NCBI GenBank assembly: GCA_030141605.1
Contig: JAQGDQ010000003.1
Coordinates: 2,623,501 to 2,687,500 of the forward strand
Length of the DNA stretch: 64,000 nt
Direction: 5' to 3'
Origin: Tubiluchus corallicola
Lineage: Eukaryota > Priapulida > Priapulimorpha > Priapulimorphida > Tubiluchidae
The notes under the pieces are model-generated. The model worked only from the letters and a program-made list of their open reading frames with translations. It made no database searches and was not told the DNA's origin. Shown here one piece after another: positions 47,040-58,000 of this stretch. The stretch's first letter is position 1. Each line of letters opens with the position of its first letter. The position numbers and the translations under genes are program-made.

Positions 47040-49849
47040 CTAGTAGTAACAGGCCATTAGAAACTCCCAGTACCATAGTTTACATTCATCACAAGTGCTT
47101 CAAACTTAAAAACCTAGCTAGTGCAACCCAAGAAACTTGGCAAAATGCTGTATATTAGCTATTTAACGGGTAACGATGTGGGTATCTGTCTGTTACAAAC
47201 GTTCATGTTCTCGCATTCCTGTACCTTCCTCCAAGTTTCACATTCGACAGTTAAAACCTATTTCATGTTTAAAGTTCTGGTGTAATCAATGAAAGGTTTG
47301 TAATGCTTCAGCAAAATACATATTAATCTCCCTCTAGTTAGCTATCCAATGTTATATTTACCTGTCCGGACACGAATTTTCCCCATTCTCGTATTCCTGC
47401 ACTTTCCCCTGTGCTTCACATTCAACAAGTATTTCATTTCATGTTCAAAGTGCTGGTGTAACCAAAAAAAGTTTGTAATACTTCAATGAGGATACTTGTT
47501 ACTAGCTCATTAACTGTCTAGCAAACTTGTCTTGCAATCTTGCAAACTGTTTTGCAATCGCTAAGAAGTTCAGTGAACTCCCCCTTATACTAAAATTACT
47601 TTTTAAAAGGTTGTCTATTTGGTGAAAATTATATTAAACAAACTGAACAGTTTCCTATATGCTTATAAAAAGTTATCTGAAAAAAGCTGACAAATACTAA
47701 ACAGCAAACATAGCACAGTAGCCGACGTTTTGCTTTATGTTTCTGTATGCGACTCACCATCAGCACACAAGTCATGTCAATGTGCATATCGTGATGATGT
47801 TGTATTATACGTGATGAAATAAACCAATAAGAATTAGAGCTAGTGAACAATTATACTATTGCAGTTTTGCTTAAATACTAATTTTATTGATTCTACGAAA
47901 TAGTTTGAACACCTGTTGAAAAAATTAGGGCTGAAATTAAAGTACTTAATACTTTACTACGTAACTATTAAATAAAAACACAGAACAATTTTACACGGGA
48001 ATTTTATACTGATGCTGGACATAGAAATTCAGCAATCCGAATATTCGGTGCATCCCTATACAATATACATACATAATTTACTTAATTAACAAACTACAAA
48101 TGGTTACAATATTTATAAAGCACATATATGATTTATGATTTCTATTAGCTCATAATGAGAAAATAAAATACAGCATAAAATTTGTCTAAACGATCTGAAA
48201 TTTCTAATATCACATGCACATGCACCATGTCTTGTTCACTGAATCAGTCTTCAATAAGCTTTTTGTAAACCATTGATTTTGCCTCTAGACAATTATTAAT
48301 TAAGTCTCCTTCCTTAATGCTTACTTATATTCATAATATAGAAAATGTAAGTTTTTTTCAATAATAGTTTCAACAGGCATTTTCAAGTTCATTACCATAC
48401 ACCATACTAACCAATTGTTATTACCACCAACTTTAGCATAAAATTTCATAAACCTGCTAATAATCTGGGTTTTGGTGTGCTTAGGGTACTAATTCATGAT
48501 AATAGTTGAGTGAGCGTTGTATTTAGCAACAAAATAGTTTTCTAATAGCAATATTGTTATAGAATATGGGAATGGGAAAGTTTGTAATGGACTGGTGCCC
48601 ACATGGATACACAGACGGGCAACCAGAGAACAATATCTTCCCTTTATAATGAATGTCGAATACCAAGCCAACATGCAAACTCACCTGCAATCACCCATCA
48701 CTTCTAGAAGGCAAAACTAAAAAATGTTGTCATCATTCAGCAGTTATGATGACTGGTCCTCCTAGATAGAAACAATGTATTTGTCATTTCAAAGGTCTCT
48801 TAATACTTATCAAACTATGTGGATGCACAAATTCATCAGCCACTAAGTCTCATTGAAATCAGCATATACCAGTCACTACATAACATATACAAATCTGATT
48901 CTTCACTGCGTGTAACTAATACTATGGAACTTTAAGATGTGTCAGTGTCATTGCTTTCACACCTTCCTGGTACCAACAACTTCGTTGCTGAAACTTCTCT
49001 TCACCCTCTGTAAACAGTAGCATACAGTCTTTAAAAGTGGTTCCGTACCCTTACTCACTTGGCAGTAGTAGATTGAAGGTTGTTTCTTTTGTGATATTAT
49101 AATCAGTGGTGGCTGGTGTATAGGTACTGTGGAACTGTAGCACCCATATTTTTATTCAATGTTATCAATAATATTCAATATAATAAGTCTTTCTTAGTTC
49201 TTTTCTTATACATGTTCTTGTATGGAACCAGAGCACATGAGGGTATTACTGTTTGCTTCACAGGCCAGCATAGTGGAGCGTTTGGCTGTTGTGCACATGC
49301 GGCTATGTGCACATGACATAACATGCTGTACGTTGCACTGCTGGCATCTGCTGCTAAGTAGAGAAAGTACTGTTGCTTACACAGTTTGTTGTTAGTTGTC
49401 ACGTGGTTACAAACCATGCAGCCGCATATTCTTGATCTGCAGCAATTTAGGCTACTCGTAAGCAAAAGAAAACTCCTAAAAAAATCAAGTTTATTTATAC
49501 GTTTTCGTATGTTTGTTTGTTTAGAATTACAATTGCAAATTACAACATTAAAATTACATATGTTTGTTTCTTTTTACATAGCATTAAAACTATGGCTAAA
49601 AATTTTCTGAAACAGCACCTACTAATTTTAACTATGAGCCTCTACTGATTATAATGCTCGGTATTAGTCTCAAAGGTTTAGTATTACTAGCTGTCCATTG
49701 TCCAGAGCTGCTGTAAATTCTGTACTTACAAAATGTAACACGTGATTCAAAATACAATTTCATGATTTTGATACAGAAAAAGAAGATAATAGAATTGAAT
49801 CCACAATTACTGAGTTTTTGAAGCTAAACTTAGCCAAAAGTAAGGAACA
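47040..49849. other. intergenic region
   Basis: It begins with the transposon's right TSD. It contains a two-copy ~176 bp tandem repeat and otherwise no supported gene up to the SINE-like sequence near 49.9 kb. Confidence 0.35.
47195..47520. repeat. two diverged tandem copies of a ~176 bp unit
   Basis: TTCTCGCATTCCTG...CTTCACATTC...TTTCATGTT.AAAGT.CTGGTGTAA.C near 47209 recurs near 47385 with scattered substitutions. Confidence 0.65.
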
Positions 49850-49955
49850 AGTTAAATGTCCAGGAGACCATTTAGTCGGACTGAGTTCGAGTTTGAACCA
49901 TAGACATTTGAATTACGAGGCTAATGCCTTGATAACTAGATAGTAAGAAAGGGTT
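49850..49955 (-). repeat. tRNA-derived SINE-like sequence
   Basis: On the minus strand CTAGTTATCAAGGCATTAG resembles a tRNA D-arm (pol III A box), CCTCGTAATTC an anticodon arm with CGT (Thr-like), and TATGGTTCAAACTC the T-arm (B box). Stems are imperfect, so it is not a functional tRNA gene; a degenerate tRNA-headed SINE is more likely. Confidence 0.4.
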
Positions 49956-50043
49956 TAGAAACGTTCTTGATTTTGTTGTTTCTTGATTTCTTGATTTTTC
50001 TTGATTTTGTTGTTAATAAATACTGTTTTCTTTTCTTTTTAGT

Positions 50044-50070
50044 ATGATGTTTATGCAGCATAATGGTTAA
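50044..50070 (+). promoter_or_regulatory. uORF overlapping the zinc-finger start codon
   Basis: Just after a pyrimidine-rich acceptor (TTCTTTTTAG|TATG, 50042/50043) ATGATGTTTATG opens an eight-codon frame that stops at 50068-50070. It overlaps the main ATG (50063) in another frame. If this exon starts the mRNA leader as seen, it would dampen or regulate translation of the main ORF. Confidence 0.45.
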
Positions 50071-52468
50071 GAATGGTAAAAACAATAAAGAAGAATTTCT
50101 TAACATCTGTTTAAAGATTATTGAAGGTGATTTTGAAGAATTTAAGCACAGCGTTACATTACCGGTGAGAATGTATCCTCATCTTTTCTGTCCACTATGC
50201 GGCTTGGCAGTTACTGAGAAATTAGATTATGTTAACCATGTAAAACATCACTTGAAGTCATCGCCTAGGTGTTCTGACTTAGCTATAAATGCCAGAAACA
50301 GTCAACAATTGATCAACGGCCCTGTTAACAGTTTGCAGGCTGATTGCACTACCATTCCAAATGAACAAGGTCTGCTAAACAGCACGGTTTTTACGTTACC
50401 GGTTTGCACTGTACCAACAGATGTTGCACACACCTCTGTATCACAATTTGGTTCACCCCAATTGTTTTGTTGTGACGAATCGAGTAATTTCAGCTACAGC
50501 ATTGGGTCACCGTTGTCAAGAGCAATTTCTGAAATATCGGATCATTCAGATTTACAAAGCTTTAGCGACACGTCAAGCTTGCATGAAAAATTTGTAGGAC
50601 CTGATGTAGATGAGCAAAATAAAACTCTGAAAGTTAACCTGCAACGACTGCCTGATGAATTTGTTGAGAAATTCAAACATCCGTCACAGATTCAGCTGCT
50701 GCAAAAATCAACGAGTTCTAATATGATCGTTTCACGTAGCATACAGGATCATTCTCCTAAGTCAGTGGAGGCACCTGTTTTATCTATTTCAAAGAAAGCA
50801 AGTATTCAAAAGAACATTGACAATTCACAAGAAATGGTCTGTCAGTCCTGTGGGCGCAAGTTTCGCTACCAAGTTTCTTATAAAAAACATGTTAAGATAT
50901 GTACCAAAAACAAAAAAATTCACTGTGCCATGTGTAATGGTTCGTTTGATAACAATTTTGATTATAGAAAGCACGTGGATGTGTGTCGTCATTCGAGTCC
51001 ATCAAGACAACAGACCAGTATTTTACGTAGAAAGCGAAAAATAAAAAATGACGCTGCATGCCAACTCTGTGGGAAGACGATGCCTCGTAGAGACATAATT
51101 AGTCACTTATCTGAACACTCCAAAAACTGTAGTGTGTCAGTTAGTCCTAGCACTGTAAAAACCAATGTCTCTGTTACTGCATCACCAACATCGTCTTGTA
51201 ACATATCAAACTTGTCGAAATCTGTAGGAGCTGAACCTACGAGCAGTGAAATTAACCTAGTGCTCACTGTGCTGCCAAGCACAGAAGTGCAAATGAATAG
51301 TACGAATGATTTATTTGGATCTGAAACGTTAAATAAGAATGTTAATTCAGCTGCCATGAGTTTATTTTGTAGAATCTGCAAGTGCAATTTTGAAGATTGT
51401 GAAAAGTATCATGAGCATGTCAGGTCGCATACAAATGCATGTGCTGTATGCCTATTGAACTTTAATGATAACAAGCATTCTGAGAGCGTGTTATTGTCAC
51501 ACTTGTCCGCTCACATCTGTGGAACTTGTGGAACATCACTGGGAAGTGTTATAACTTTAGAAGCCTCTTCACAGTTTAAATGTCAGTTGTGCAGTATTGA
51601 ATTTTCTGATGACAAGAATTACCAACTACATGTTATTCAGTCGCATAATCTTCAACCTCTAATACAGCTTAATAAAACTACTTCACAGGAGAAAACCCAA
51701 AGTGTGTCTGAATCTACTGTAGGAAGCATTGCCAGCAGTGCAATAACTGCACCGGCTAGCACTTTATCCGTGCCTAGTCAGGGTCGAGGCTCAATAGTTG
51801 GACAAGGTAGTATGTATAGTTGTATAATTTGCTTTCTCGCTTTCAAGAATAAACTGGATTATTACAACCATCTGTCTACGGAACACAGTTTAAAATTGTA
51901 TGGGTGCAATTTATGCTTTCATAGTTGTGTGACGAAGAAAGATTACATTGCCCATCTCTCCCAGCATGAGTCAGACATTGCTGCTCAGTGTACTGATCAG
52001 GCTGAAGATGTGCAAATATCAAATTGGAAATCTTTTTCGGCAAATGTCACTTTCGATTTTAATTGTCAATTATGTGATAAGAAATGTGCAAATTACTCTT
52101 CTAGACTGCGCCACTTAGTTAAGGACCATGGTATTAAACCTTATTCTTGTCAGTTATGTGAAGCAAATTTTGAAAAGCTGAGTGCTCTATTATTTCACTT
52201 GGATAATCATGCAAAAGAGAACACAACATCTACTGGCTTATCTGCAGTGGAGATATCACCTAATCTAAAAGTGAGCTCGCTCGACGAAAACTTTGATCCA
52301 AAAGAAGGATTTCTGGATAAGTTTTTAGATTTTAGTCGCGAAGAGATTGTTGTTGACGAGATTGCATCAGTTGATATACATCATCCCAGCTTTGCAAGCA
52401 ATCTCCAGTTAAACATGGAAGTTGAATCAGATGATGATAACATAAACAAGGCTTTTTTAAATATGTAA
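50063..52468 (+). CDS. C2H2 zinc-finger protein, 801 aa, coding region in one exon
   Basis: One uninterrupted 801-codon frame. C2H2 or C2HC fingers begin near residues 43 (CPLC), 259 (CQSC, ending HVKIC), 288 (CAMC, ending HVDVC), 333 (CQLC), 436 (CRIC), 506 (CQLC), 588 (CIIC), 615 (CNLC), 669 (CQLC) and 696 (CQLC), with two degenerate Cys pairs near 460 and 486. Fingers are separated by long Ser/Thr-rich linkers; only two pairs (588/615 and 669/696) are closely spaced, and the TGEKP linker is missing. A basic patch (RRKRKIK) lies near residue 325 and an acidic C-terminus near 790. It is a probable nuclear DNA- or RNA-binding regulator, but the target cannot be inferred. A splice acceptor 20 bp before the ATG implies at least one upstream noncoding exon. 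I do not recognise an orthologue. Confidence 0.93.
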   Translation: MVKNGKNNKEEFLNICLKIIEGDFEEFKHSVTLPVRMYPHLFCPLCGLAVTEKLDYVNHVKHHLKSSPRCSDLAINARNSQQLINGPVNSLQADCTTIPNEQGLLNSTVFTLPVCTVPTDVAHTSVSQFGSPQLFCCDESSNFSYSIGSPLSRAISEISDHSDLQSFSDTSSLHEKFVGPDVDEQNKTLKVNLQRLPDEFVEKFKHPSQIQLLQKSTSSNMIVSRSIQDHSPKSVEAPVLSISKKASIQKNIDNSQEMVCQSCGRKFRYQVSYKKHVKICTKNKKIHCAMCNGSFDNNFDYRKHVDVCRHSSPSRQQTSILRRKRKIKNDAACQLCGKTMPRRDIISHLSEHSKNCSVSVSPSTVKTNVSVTASPTSSCNISNLSKSVGAEPTSSEINLVLTVLPSTEVQMNSTNDLFGSETLNKNVNSAAMSLFCRICKCNFEDCEKYHEHVRSHTNACAVCLLNFNDNKHSESVLLSHLSAHICGTCGTSLGSVITLEASSQFKCQLCSIEFSDDKNYQLHVIQSHNLQPLIQLNKTTSQEKTQSVSESTVGSIASSAITAPASTLSVPSQGRGSIVGQGSMYSCIICFLAFKNKLDYYNHLSTEHSLKLYGCNLCFHSCVTKKDYIAHLSQHESDIAAQCTDQAEDVQISNWKSFSANVTFDFNCQLCDKKCANYSSRLRHLVKDHGIKPYSCQLCEANFEKLSALLFHLDNHAKENTTSTGLSAVEISPNLKVSSLDENFDPKEGFLDKFLDFSREEIVVDEIASVDIHHPSFASNLQLNMEVESDDDNINKAFLNM

Positions 52469-52671
52469 CGTGTTTACTTTTGTTCTAAATATTACTTTCA
52501 CTAGCTAAATTATCCATATCTGTTTTATTACCGGAGACAGTCAGTCATGGTAGAGGCCACCTGCAACTAGTGCTACAGCTAATAGATTACTTTGTTCATT
52601 GTTTGGTACAAAATTTTTACTTTATTTGCCTGAAAATTTCAGCTTTAGTTCTAAAGAAAAACACTTTTTGA

Positions 52672-52677
52672 AATAAA
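52672..52677 (+). terminator. polyadenylation signal AATAAA
   Basis: AATAAA about 205 nt after the zinc-finger stop codon, the first canonical signal downstream. Confidence 0.6.
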
Positions 52678-53186
52678 ATGCGTGTACTTAAAAATGTATA
52701 GTGATACTTGTCGAGATTTAAAGTGTCACGAATGTGAATTTTGAAGCTCAGCTATGGTGCTGAGTTAAGACAGTGACCATAGGTCTGTTTCTAGTTGTTT
52801 GCTTAAACAAAATGTTATTATCAGACAACTAGTTGATTACAGTAATCGATTACTAAAACAGAAATAATTGTTTGTCTCAGTTACTTAATTTTTTTTTGGT
52901 GTCATTATCACTAATTTAATCTTTCAGTAATGTCACGTTACTTAATTTTTAACTATTGTGCCGGACTGACATTTTCCAATGGCAGAATGACACTTGCTTT
53001 AAACTTTCAGTAAGTGCCCGGATCATTCCATATTTCCATTGTACGGTATAATAAAATAAAATTTAAAATTAATTATAGTATTGCTTAATGCAATGCATAA
53101 GAGTGGCTTTATCTCTTCATAGACCTAAGTCCTATAAGCAAAATGCATCTCTAATCCTTTAAATCAACTGTGAGTTAATTTTAAGC

Positions 53187-53187
<1 letters not shown>
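52678..53187. other. short intergenic stretch
   Basis: 3' flank of the zinc-finger gene. No supported feature. Confidence 0.35.
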
Positions 53188-53262
<75 letters not shown>

Positions 53263-53302
53263 GTCTCTGTCTCTGTCTCTGTCTCTGTCTCTCTCTCTGT
53301 CT
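53188..53302. repeat. (CT)n grading into (GTCTCT)n microsatellite
   Basis: About 35 CT units, then GTCTCT hexamers. The same CTGTCTCTGTCT pattern resumes at about 53971-53985, right of the LINE fragment, so the array was split by the insertion. Confidence 0.93.
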
Positions 53303-53970
53303 TACGTTTCGCTCCGCCCACATGCAACAGTTTACTTTTGGGTCTGTTATTTTGCAGTGTAAAAGTTTTGTACCTAGTAAAAAGGAAAAATATCTGGGTC
53401 ATATTTTATCAGATGACAATAGAGATGATTTAGATATATTACGACAATGTTCAATTTACTATGGTAGAGCAAATAAATTACTCATGAAATTTACTCACTG
53501 TTCAGTTAACGTGAAGAGACAATTGTTTAATGCTTACTGCACTACTTTTTATTCTATGTCCACTTGGAGACATTTTTATTCTTACAATCTTAGCAAACTC
53601 AAGGTTGCATATAATGTATCAACACGGAAGCTGTTTAACTTTTCATATGATACGAGCGCAAGATATATTTCTACTAGACTTAATATTATTTATTTTGATG
53701 TTATTCACAGAAAATGTGCATACAGTTTATACGTCAGACTGAATAACAGTGAAAATTTTATATGCAAGAACATTTTAAACAGTGATGCAAACTTTACTTC
53801 TGTAATTAGATGTCATTGGCGTACTTTGTTATATCGTTAATTGTTATTTGTGTTATTGTTGTGTTTCATGATTTATTGTATTATTTGTATTAATTTGTGA
53901 TGTGTTTATGATTTATGAACTTTGTGAAGTTTGAAATAAAATATTAAATCTAAAAATCTGAAATCTAAAT
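53303..53970 (+). mobile_element. truncated LINE (reverse transcriptase C-terminus) inserted in a microsatellite
   Basis: The open frame 53322-53840 encodes EKYLGHILSDDNRDDLDILR, QCSIYYGRANKLLMKFTHCS and VKRQLFNAYCTTFYSMSTW, the RT-distal domain typical of common invertebrate LINE ORF2 proteins, ending in a stop at 53838-53840. A ~130 bp 3' UTR with AATAAA and short (AAATCT)n-like repeats follows. The upstream RT catalytic region is missing (5' truncation). A TSD cannot be read because both flanks are CT/GT repeats. Confidence 0.82.
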
Positions 53971-53990
53971 CTCTGTCTCTGTCTTTCTCT

Positions 53991-54043
53991 TTCTCCCTCA
54001 CTGTTTACCTCATTTTCACTATTTTAGTATTTTTTTAACTTTA
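53991..54043. repeat. first copy of a duplicated 53 bp module
   Basis: TTCTCCCTCACTGTTTACCT...ATTTTAGTATTTTTTTAACTTTA, nearly identical (two differences) to 54961-55013. Both copies stand immediately right of CT microsatellite. Confidence 0.9.
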
Positions 54044-54055
54044 AAATTAATATAT

Positions 54056-54060
<5 letters not shown>

Positions 54061-54093
<33 letters not shown>
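54061..54093. repeat. (AT)n microsatellite
   Basis: About 16 AT units. Confidence 0.9.
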
Positions 54094-54100
<7 letters not shown>

Positions 54101-54878
54101 GAACTATTCTTTGGTTAGAATAATTTTTTGCTCATTCATTTATTCCTGCATTCCTTTCTCTGTTCCTTTGTTTGTTCTCTTGTAAGCTTATACGGGCTTT
54201 TAATCATCACCTTTTATTACTTTATTCACTTTTTCTTTCATTCCTTTATTTGTTGTTTCATTATTGAATATTCTCGTATGCATTCACATTTCACTTTTGT
54301 TGCTTGTCTGGAAGTGCACTTGATTTCATCTTCACTTACTCATTACAGCTACTCAGCTTGTCAACTGTAGAGCTGTTTAGTTAGTCCAGGTTACAGAATT
54401 TGCAATTTTTGAGTTTTGTGAAAGTTTCAAATGTTTTTAAAAGCTTTCCAAAATACTTTTCCCGTAGTTGCAAAAACCACTGATCTAGGAAAATCACATT
54501 CATGTTTTTATTTAGCAAGGTCGTGTGTTTTGTTGTATAATCAAGCAATAAATTCATTAATTAATAACCACTTAATAATTAATAATTAATTGAAATTCAA
54601 AATACAATCCATGGTATATTCATTTTCATAACATATTTCTTCTGTCGGTGCGACTAGATTCAGATTAATGTCAACATAGATTACTTTTAATGTTGCATTG
54701 GTTGTGCCATCCTGTCAGAAGTGGAAGGATTTGCAAGAAAGTTCAAACTGAATAGAACATAATAATATTATATTGAATGAGAGTATGAAGTTTCATAACC
54801 TTAAGCTTATTCTTTGTTAACTGAGTTTTTTCACTAAATCCAATGCAGTGTGTTGCAACACTAAGAATTAGTTGGTTT

Positions 54879-54882
<4 letters not shown>
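54094..54882. other. AT-rich noncoding stretch
   Basis: Lies between the two copies of the CT-repeat/53 bp module. No supported gene. Confidence 0.35.

Positions 54883-54956
<74 letters not shown>
54883..54956. repeat. (TC)n microsatellite
   Basis: 37 near-perfect TC units, directly followed by the second 53 bp module. Confidence 0.95.
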
Positions 54957-54960
<4 letters not shown>

Positions 54961-55013
54961 TTCTCCCTCGCTGTTTACCTCATTTTCACTATTTTAGTGT
55001 TTTTTTAACTTTA
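54961..55013. repeat. second copy of the duplicated 53 bp module
   Basis: See the copy at 53991-54043. The pair suggests a dispersed repeat family whose left part is a CT tract, or a local duplication of about 1 kb. Confidence 0.9.
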
Positions 55014-58000
55014 GATATTTTTGCTTAATTGTTATTATGCAGTAATGTATATTTGTCCGCGTGTTTGACCCTTGGATAGCAAGATGCTACAAATCAATCA
55101 GTTTAATCAAGATGTAGTAACTTGTTCTAGTGTCAATACATTTTTGAGCTTGATATAAAACCGATCCTAAGTTAATAAATTTATTACAGTATTATTCTGT
55201 CTGCATACAGCGGCAAATCTACCCTGCGTGACCTTATTTTTAAATTTTCTGCATTATTTTATGGAACTCATTATTTTAAAATTTTGGGGGATGTATGCCC
55301 ATAAAATAAAAGCTTAATATTCAGTGAATGTAACAAACCGCAGTGTACATGGGTCATTGACGTTGAGATTAACCCTCATGGCAAAACACCACTCTACGCT
55401 TCACCGCCTCTCCGCTTACAACCGCCCCTTGTTCTGCTTCAGCCTCATTCAGAAAGAGATACACTGTGTCAGCTCATTCATCTGCGATAAATATTAGTGG
55501 TTCAAAAACTATAGTCGCAATTATTTTGACGTGTGACAAGACCATAAATGTAGCAAGCGCACGTCAGTTTTTAAATGTGCACAAAAGCATTAGCGAAGTT
55601 TGTGAACTATCAGTAATGGGAATAAAGAACATTTTTTCTGGAGTATCTCGGCTGCACGTAATTTATAATAATCTTATTTAATCGATTCGTCGGATTCTGT
55701 AACCACAGTAAGCATGTATACTTTATTTAAAATTTTTATACGTAATAATTATAAGATAACTACATATTGTATATTGCCAATATTGTATGCGTACAAAATC
55801 TGTGTAAATACTATAAGCTAGTGCTAGTAGTATATGAGGTGTTGTCAAAATAAACGTAGATGAGATAAATCTCAGAAGCAAATCTTTGTAAAGAGGCAGT
55901 AAGCATTTTAAACTAACATAACGTCATAATTTAATCATGATTTCATTAAAAGCTCTTTTTAAGAACTTTTACTTTTCATTTATGAATATATAATACATAT
56001 GTTGTATATTTTACGTATAAGTAATAAAACATAAAAAACTATTATTTTGCAGACTGTTTGTTGACGCATTTATTCAGGGAGAGCCTTAATAGATTAATAT
56101 AACTTGCATAATTTCAAGAAACGCACCAATTTTACCATGGCAAATGGAAGACCAAAATAACTGATTGACTAAAAGAACAAAAGATTGTAATGGTTTTGGT
56201 ACTTTCAAACTAGTCATTTCGTCAATACGTTTAGTTATAAACCATTACGTAGCTTATATTGGTGATGCTGGCATGGCAAAAATAATAAGTTTTCAATGTA
56301 TTCTGTGACACTGAAACTAAAGGTTTTAAAACAGAAGATTAGGGGCACTTAGAATAATGGTAAGGATTATTTCTCCGTTGTTGTATCCGTTTGTGAACAT
56401 CTCGCGAAGTTCGTAGGCCTACTCTGTGTAAATAATTCCACGTTTACAGTTCAGTAGTTTTTTGAACACCTCAGTATCTTGAGCATGCAATCTGTCACAA
56501 AATCACGAATTTCGGCTCTACTTCCTGGTGGGAGGGACTGTTTTAAAACATAAACAATACGAAGTTGGGTACATAACTTTTGGCTTACTTGCAATTTTTA
56601 CTGAAGGCATTTTGATTACAAGTTTGAAATTAAAGTAACGTTGTTAATAAAGCTTAATAAATAGAAATGTCTGCATTTATTGTCATAGGCGTACAATAAT
56701 CTTATAATGGAATTGTCGATAAAAGATGATATAGGCCCATAATAATATTTACGTATCAACGTAATAATATAACATTTGAAAGAAGTAGATAAAGGGAGAA
56801 CAGTATACGTATTATAAAGAGAAGAGGGTGGATATGAGAAAGAGAGGAGTATACAGGAGAAAGAGCATGATAACGAAAACAGAAATTTATATGCGGTTGG
56901 TTGTATTGTAATTTCTGGTAGATACCTAGCTTGCCTCGCTAGTTTTAATTTTGCACTGACTCAGTGCATAAGTCGTTTAGTTTTGCGCTGGATTTATAAC
57001 TTAACGGATAATGGATCTAATCGGCAGTGGTCTACCTTATATGTTAGCTACACAGGCAGATGTTTTAGTAACATTTGGGGAGTTACGTTAGCACTGGTAT
57101 ACAGTGGTACTATTTGCCTAAGCAAATAATAGGCATTAGATAACTATTACTTGATGCTGATGGTGCCTACCAGAAAATTGTAAAGAAGCTTTTGTTTCTT
57201 GATATTTTGCTACAAAATTTCCTTTAAATAATCTTAAACGATAATTATAAAAATGTTTATTTTGTCATAGTTGTCCCTTACCAGTGATAGTTATCATAAT
57301 ATTATTAAATTTTACTTGCTCGTTGAATATTGGGGCATAAAGGATTTGAGCTAACGTTTCCCCAAATTTCAGCGCACGTTCGCCAGAGTGCAGCACATAA
57401 CAGCAGAAACTCATTCATCGATCCATTTCAATGAGAGCACAGCGCCCTATCAAGAAGGGAAGAAAACTAGAGAAGAAAACCGCATGTTGTAGAGCACTGT
57501 AGTGAGTGGTACGTATTCAGGTAGTCGCTGTTCAGAGGAAGGCTTTTGGTTCAAAGCTTGCTTTTAGTATAGCTTTCAAAGTTAATTTTATCTATTATTC
57601 CCTTGGATTCATCCGATAAACGAGTCTGTGCTTTTCTTTTGCAAAAGTTGTACGCCTTCGCAGCTACAATTTCGCATTAATCAAAGTCTCGTGGAATCGA
57701 AATATTGTACATCGCATTTGAGTTTGTTTGTTTGTGGTGAGTAACTTAAAAGTAAGCTATTCGAATAGAAATAAACTGTGCTTGAGTCTGTAGCTTCTAG
57801 TCTGTAGCTGCTGATAAGGCAGGCCTAATTCATTCATGATTCCACTTGTTTTTTTTCAACTTTATGCCAAGGGTTTACCGACTGACACCGTGTGTGTAGG
57901 CCCGGAGTGACCACTACTAACCTCAAATTCCAATTGAGTTTTTTAATTTCTTGTGTTGTAAAAAAAAGAAATACCTCATTTGATGCTCTGTTACCAACAA

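Noticed and set aside
49175-49465. 96-codon minus-strand frame with many cysteines
   Set aside because: The opposite strand is equally open, with no motif or splice sites supporting it.
53181-53402. Minus-strand Arg/Glu-repeat open frame
   Set aside because: It is the CT/GTCTCT microsatellite read in reverse.
54843-55028. Ser/Leu-repeat open frame
   Set aside because: TC microsatellite artefact.
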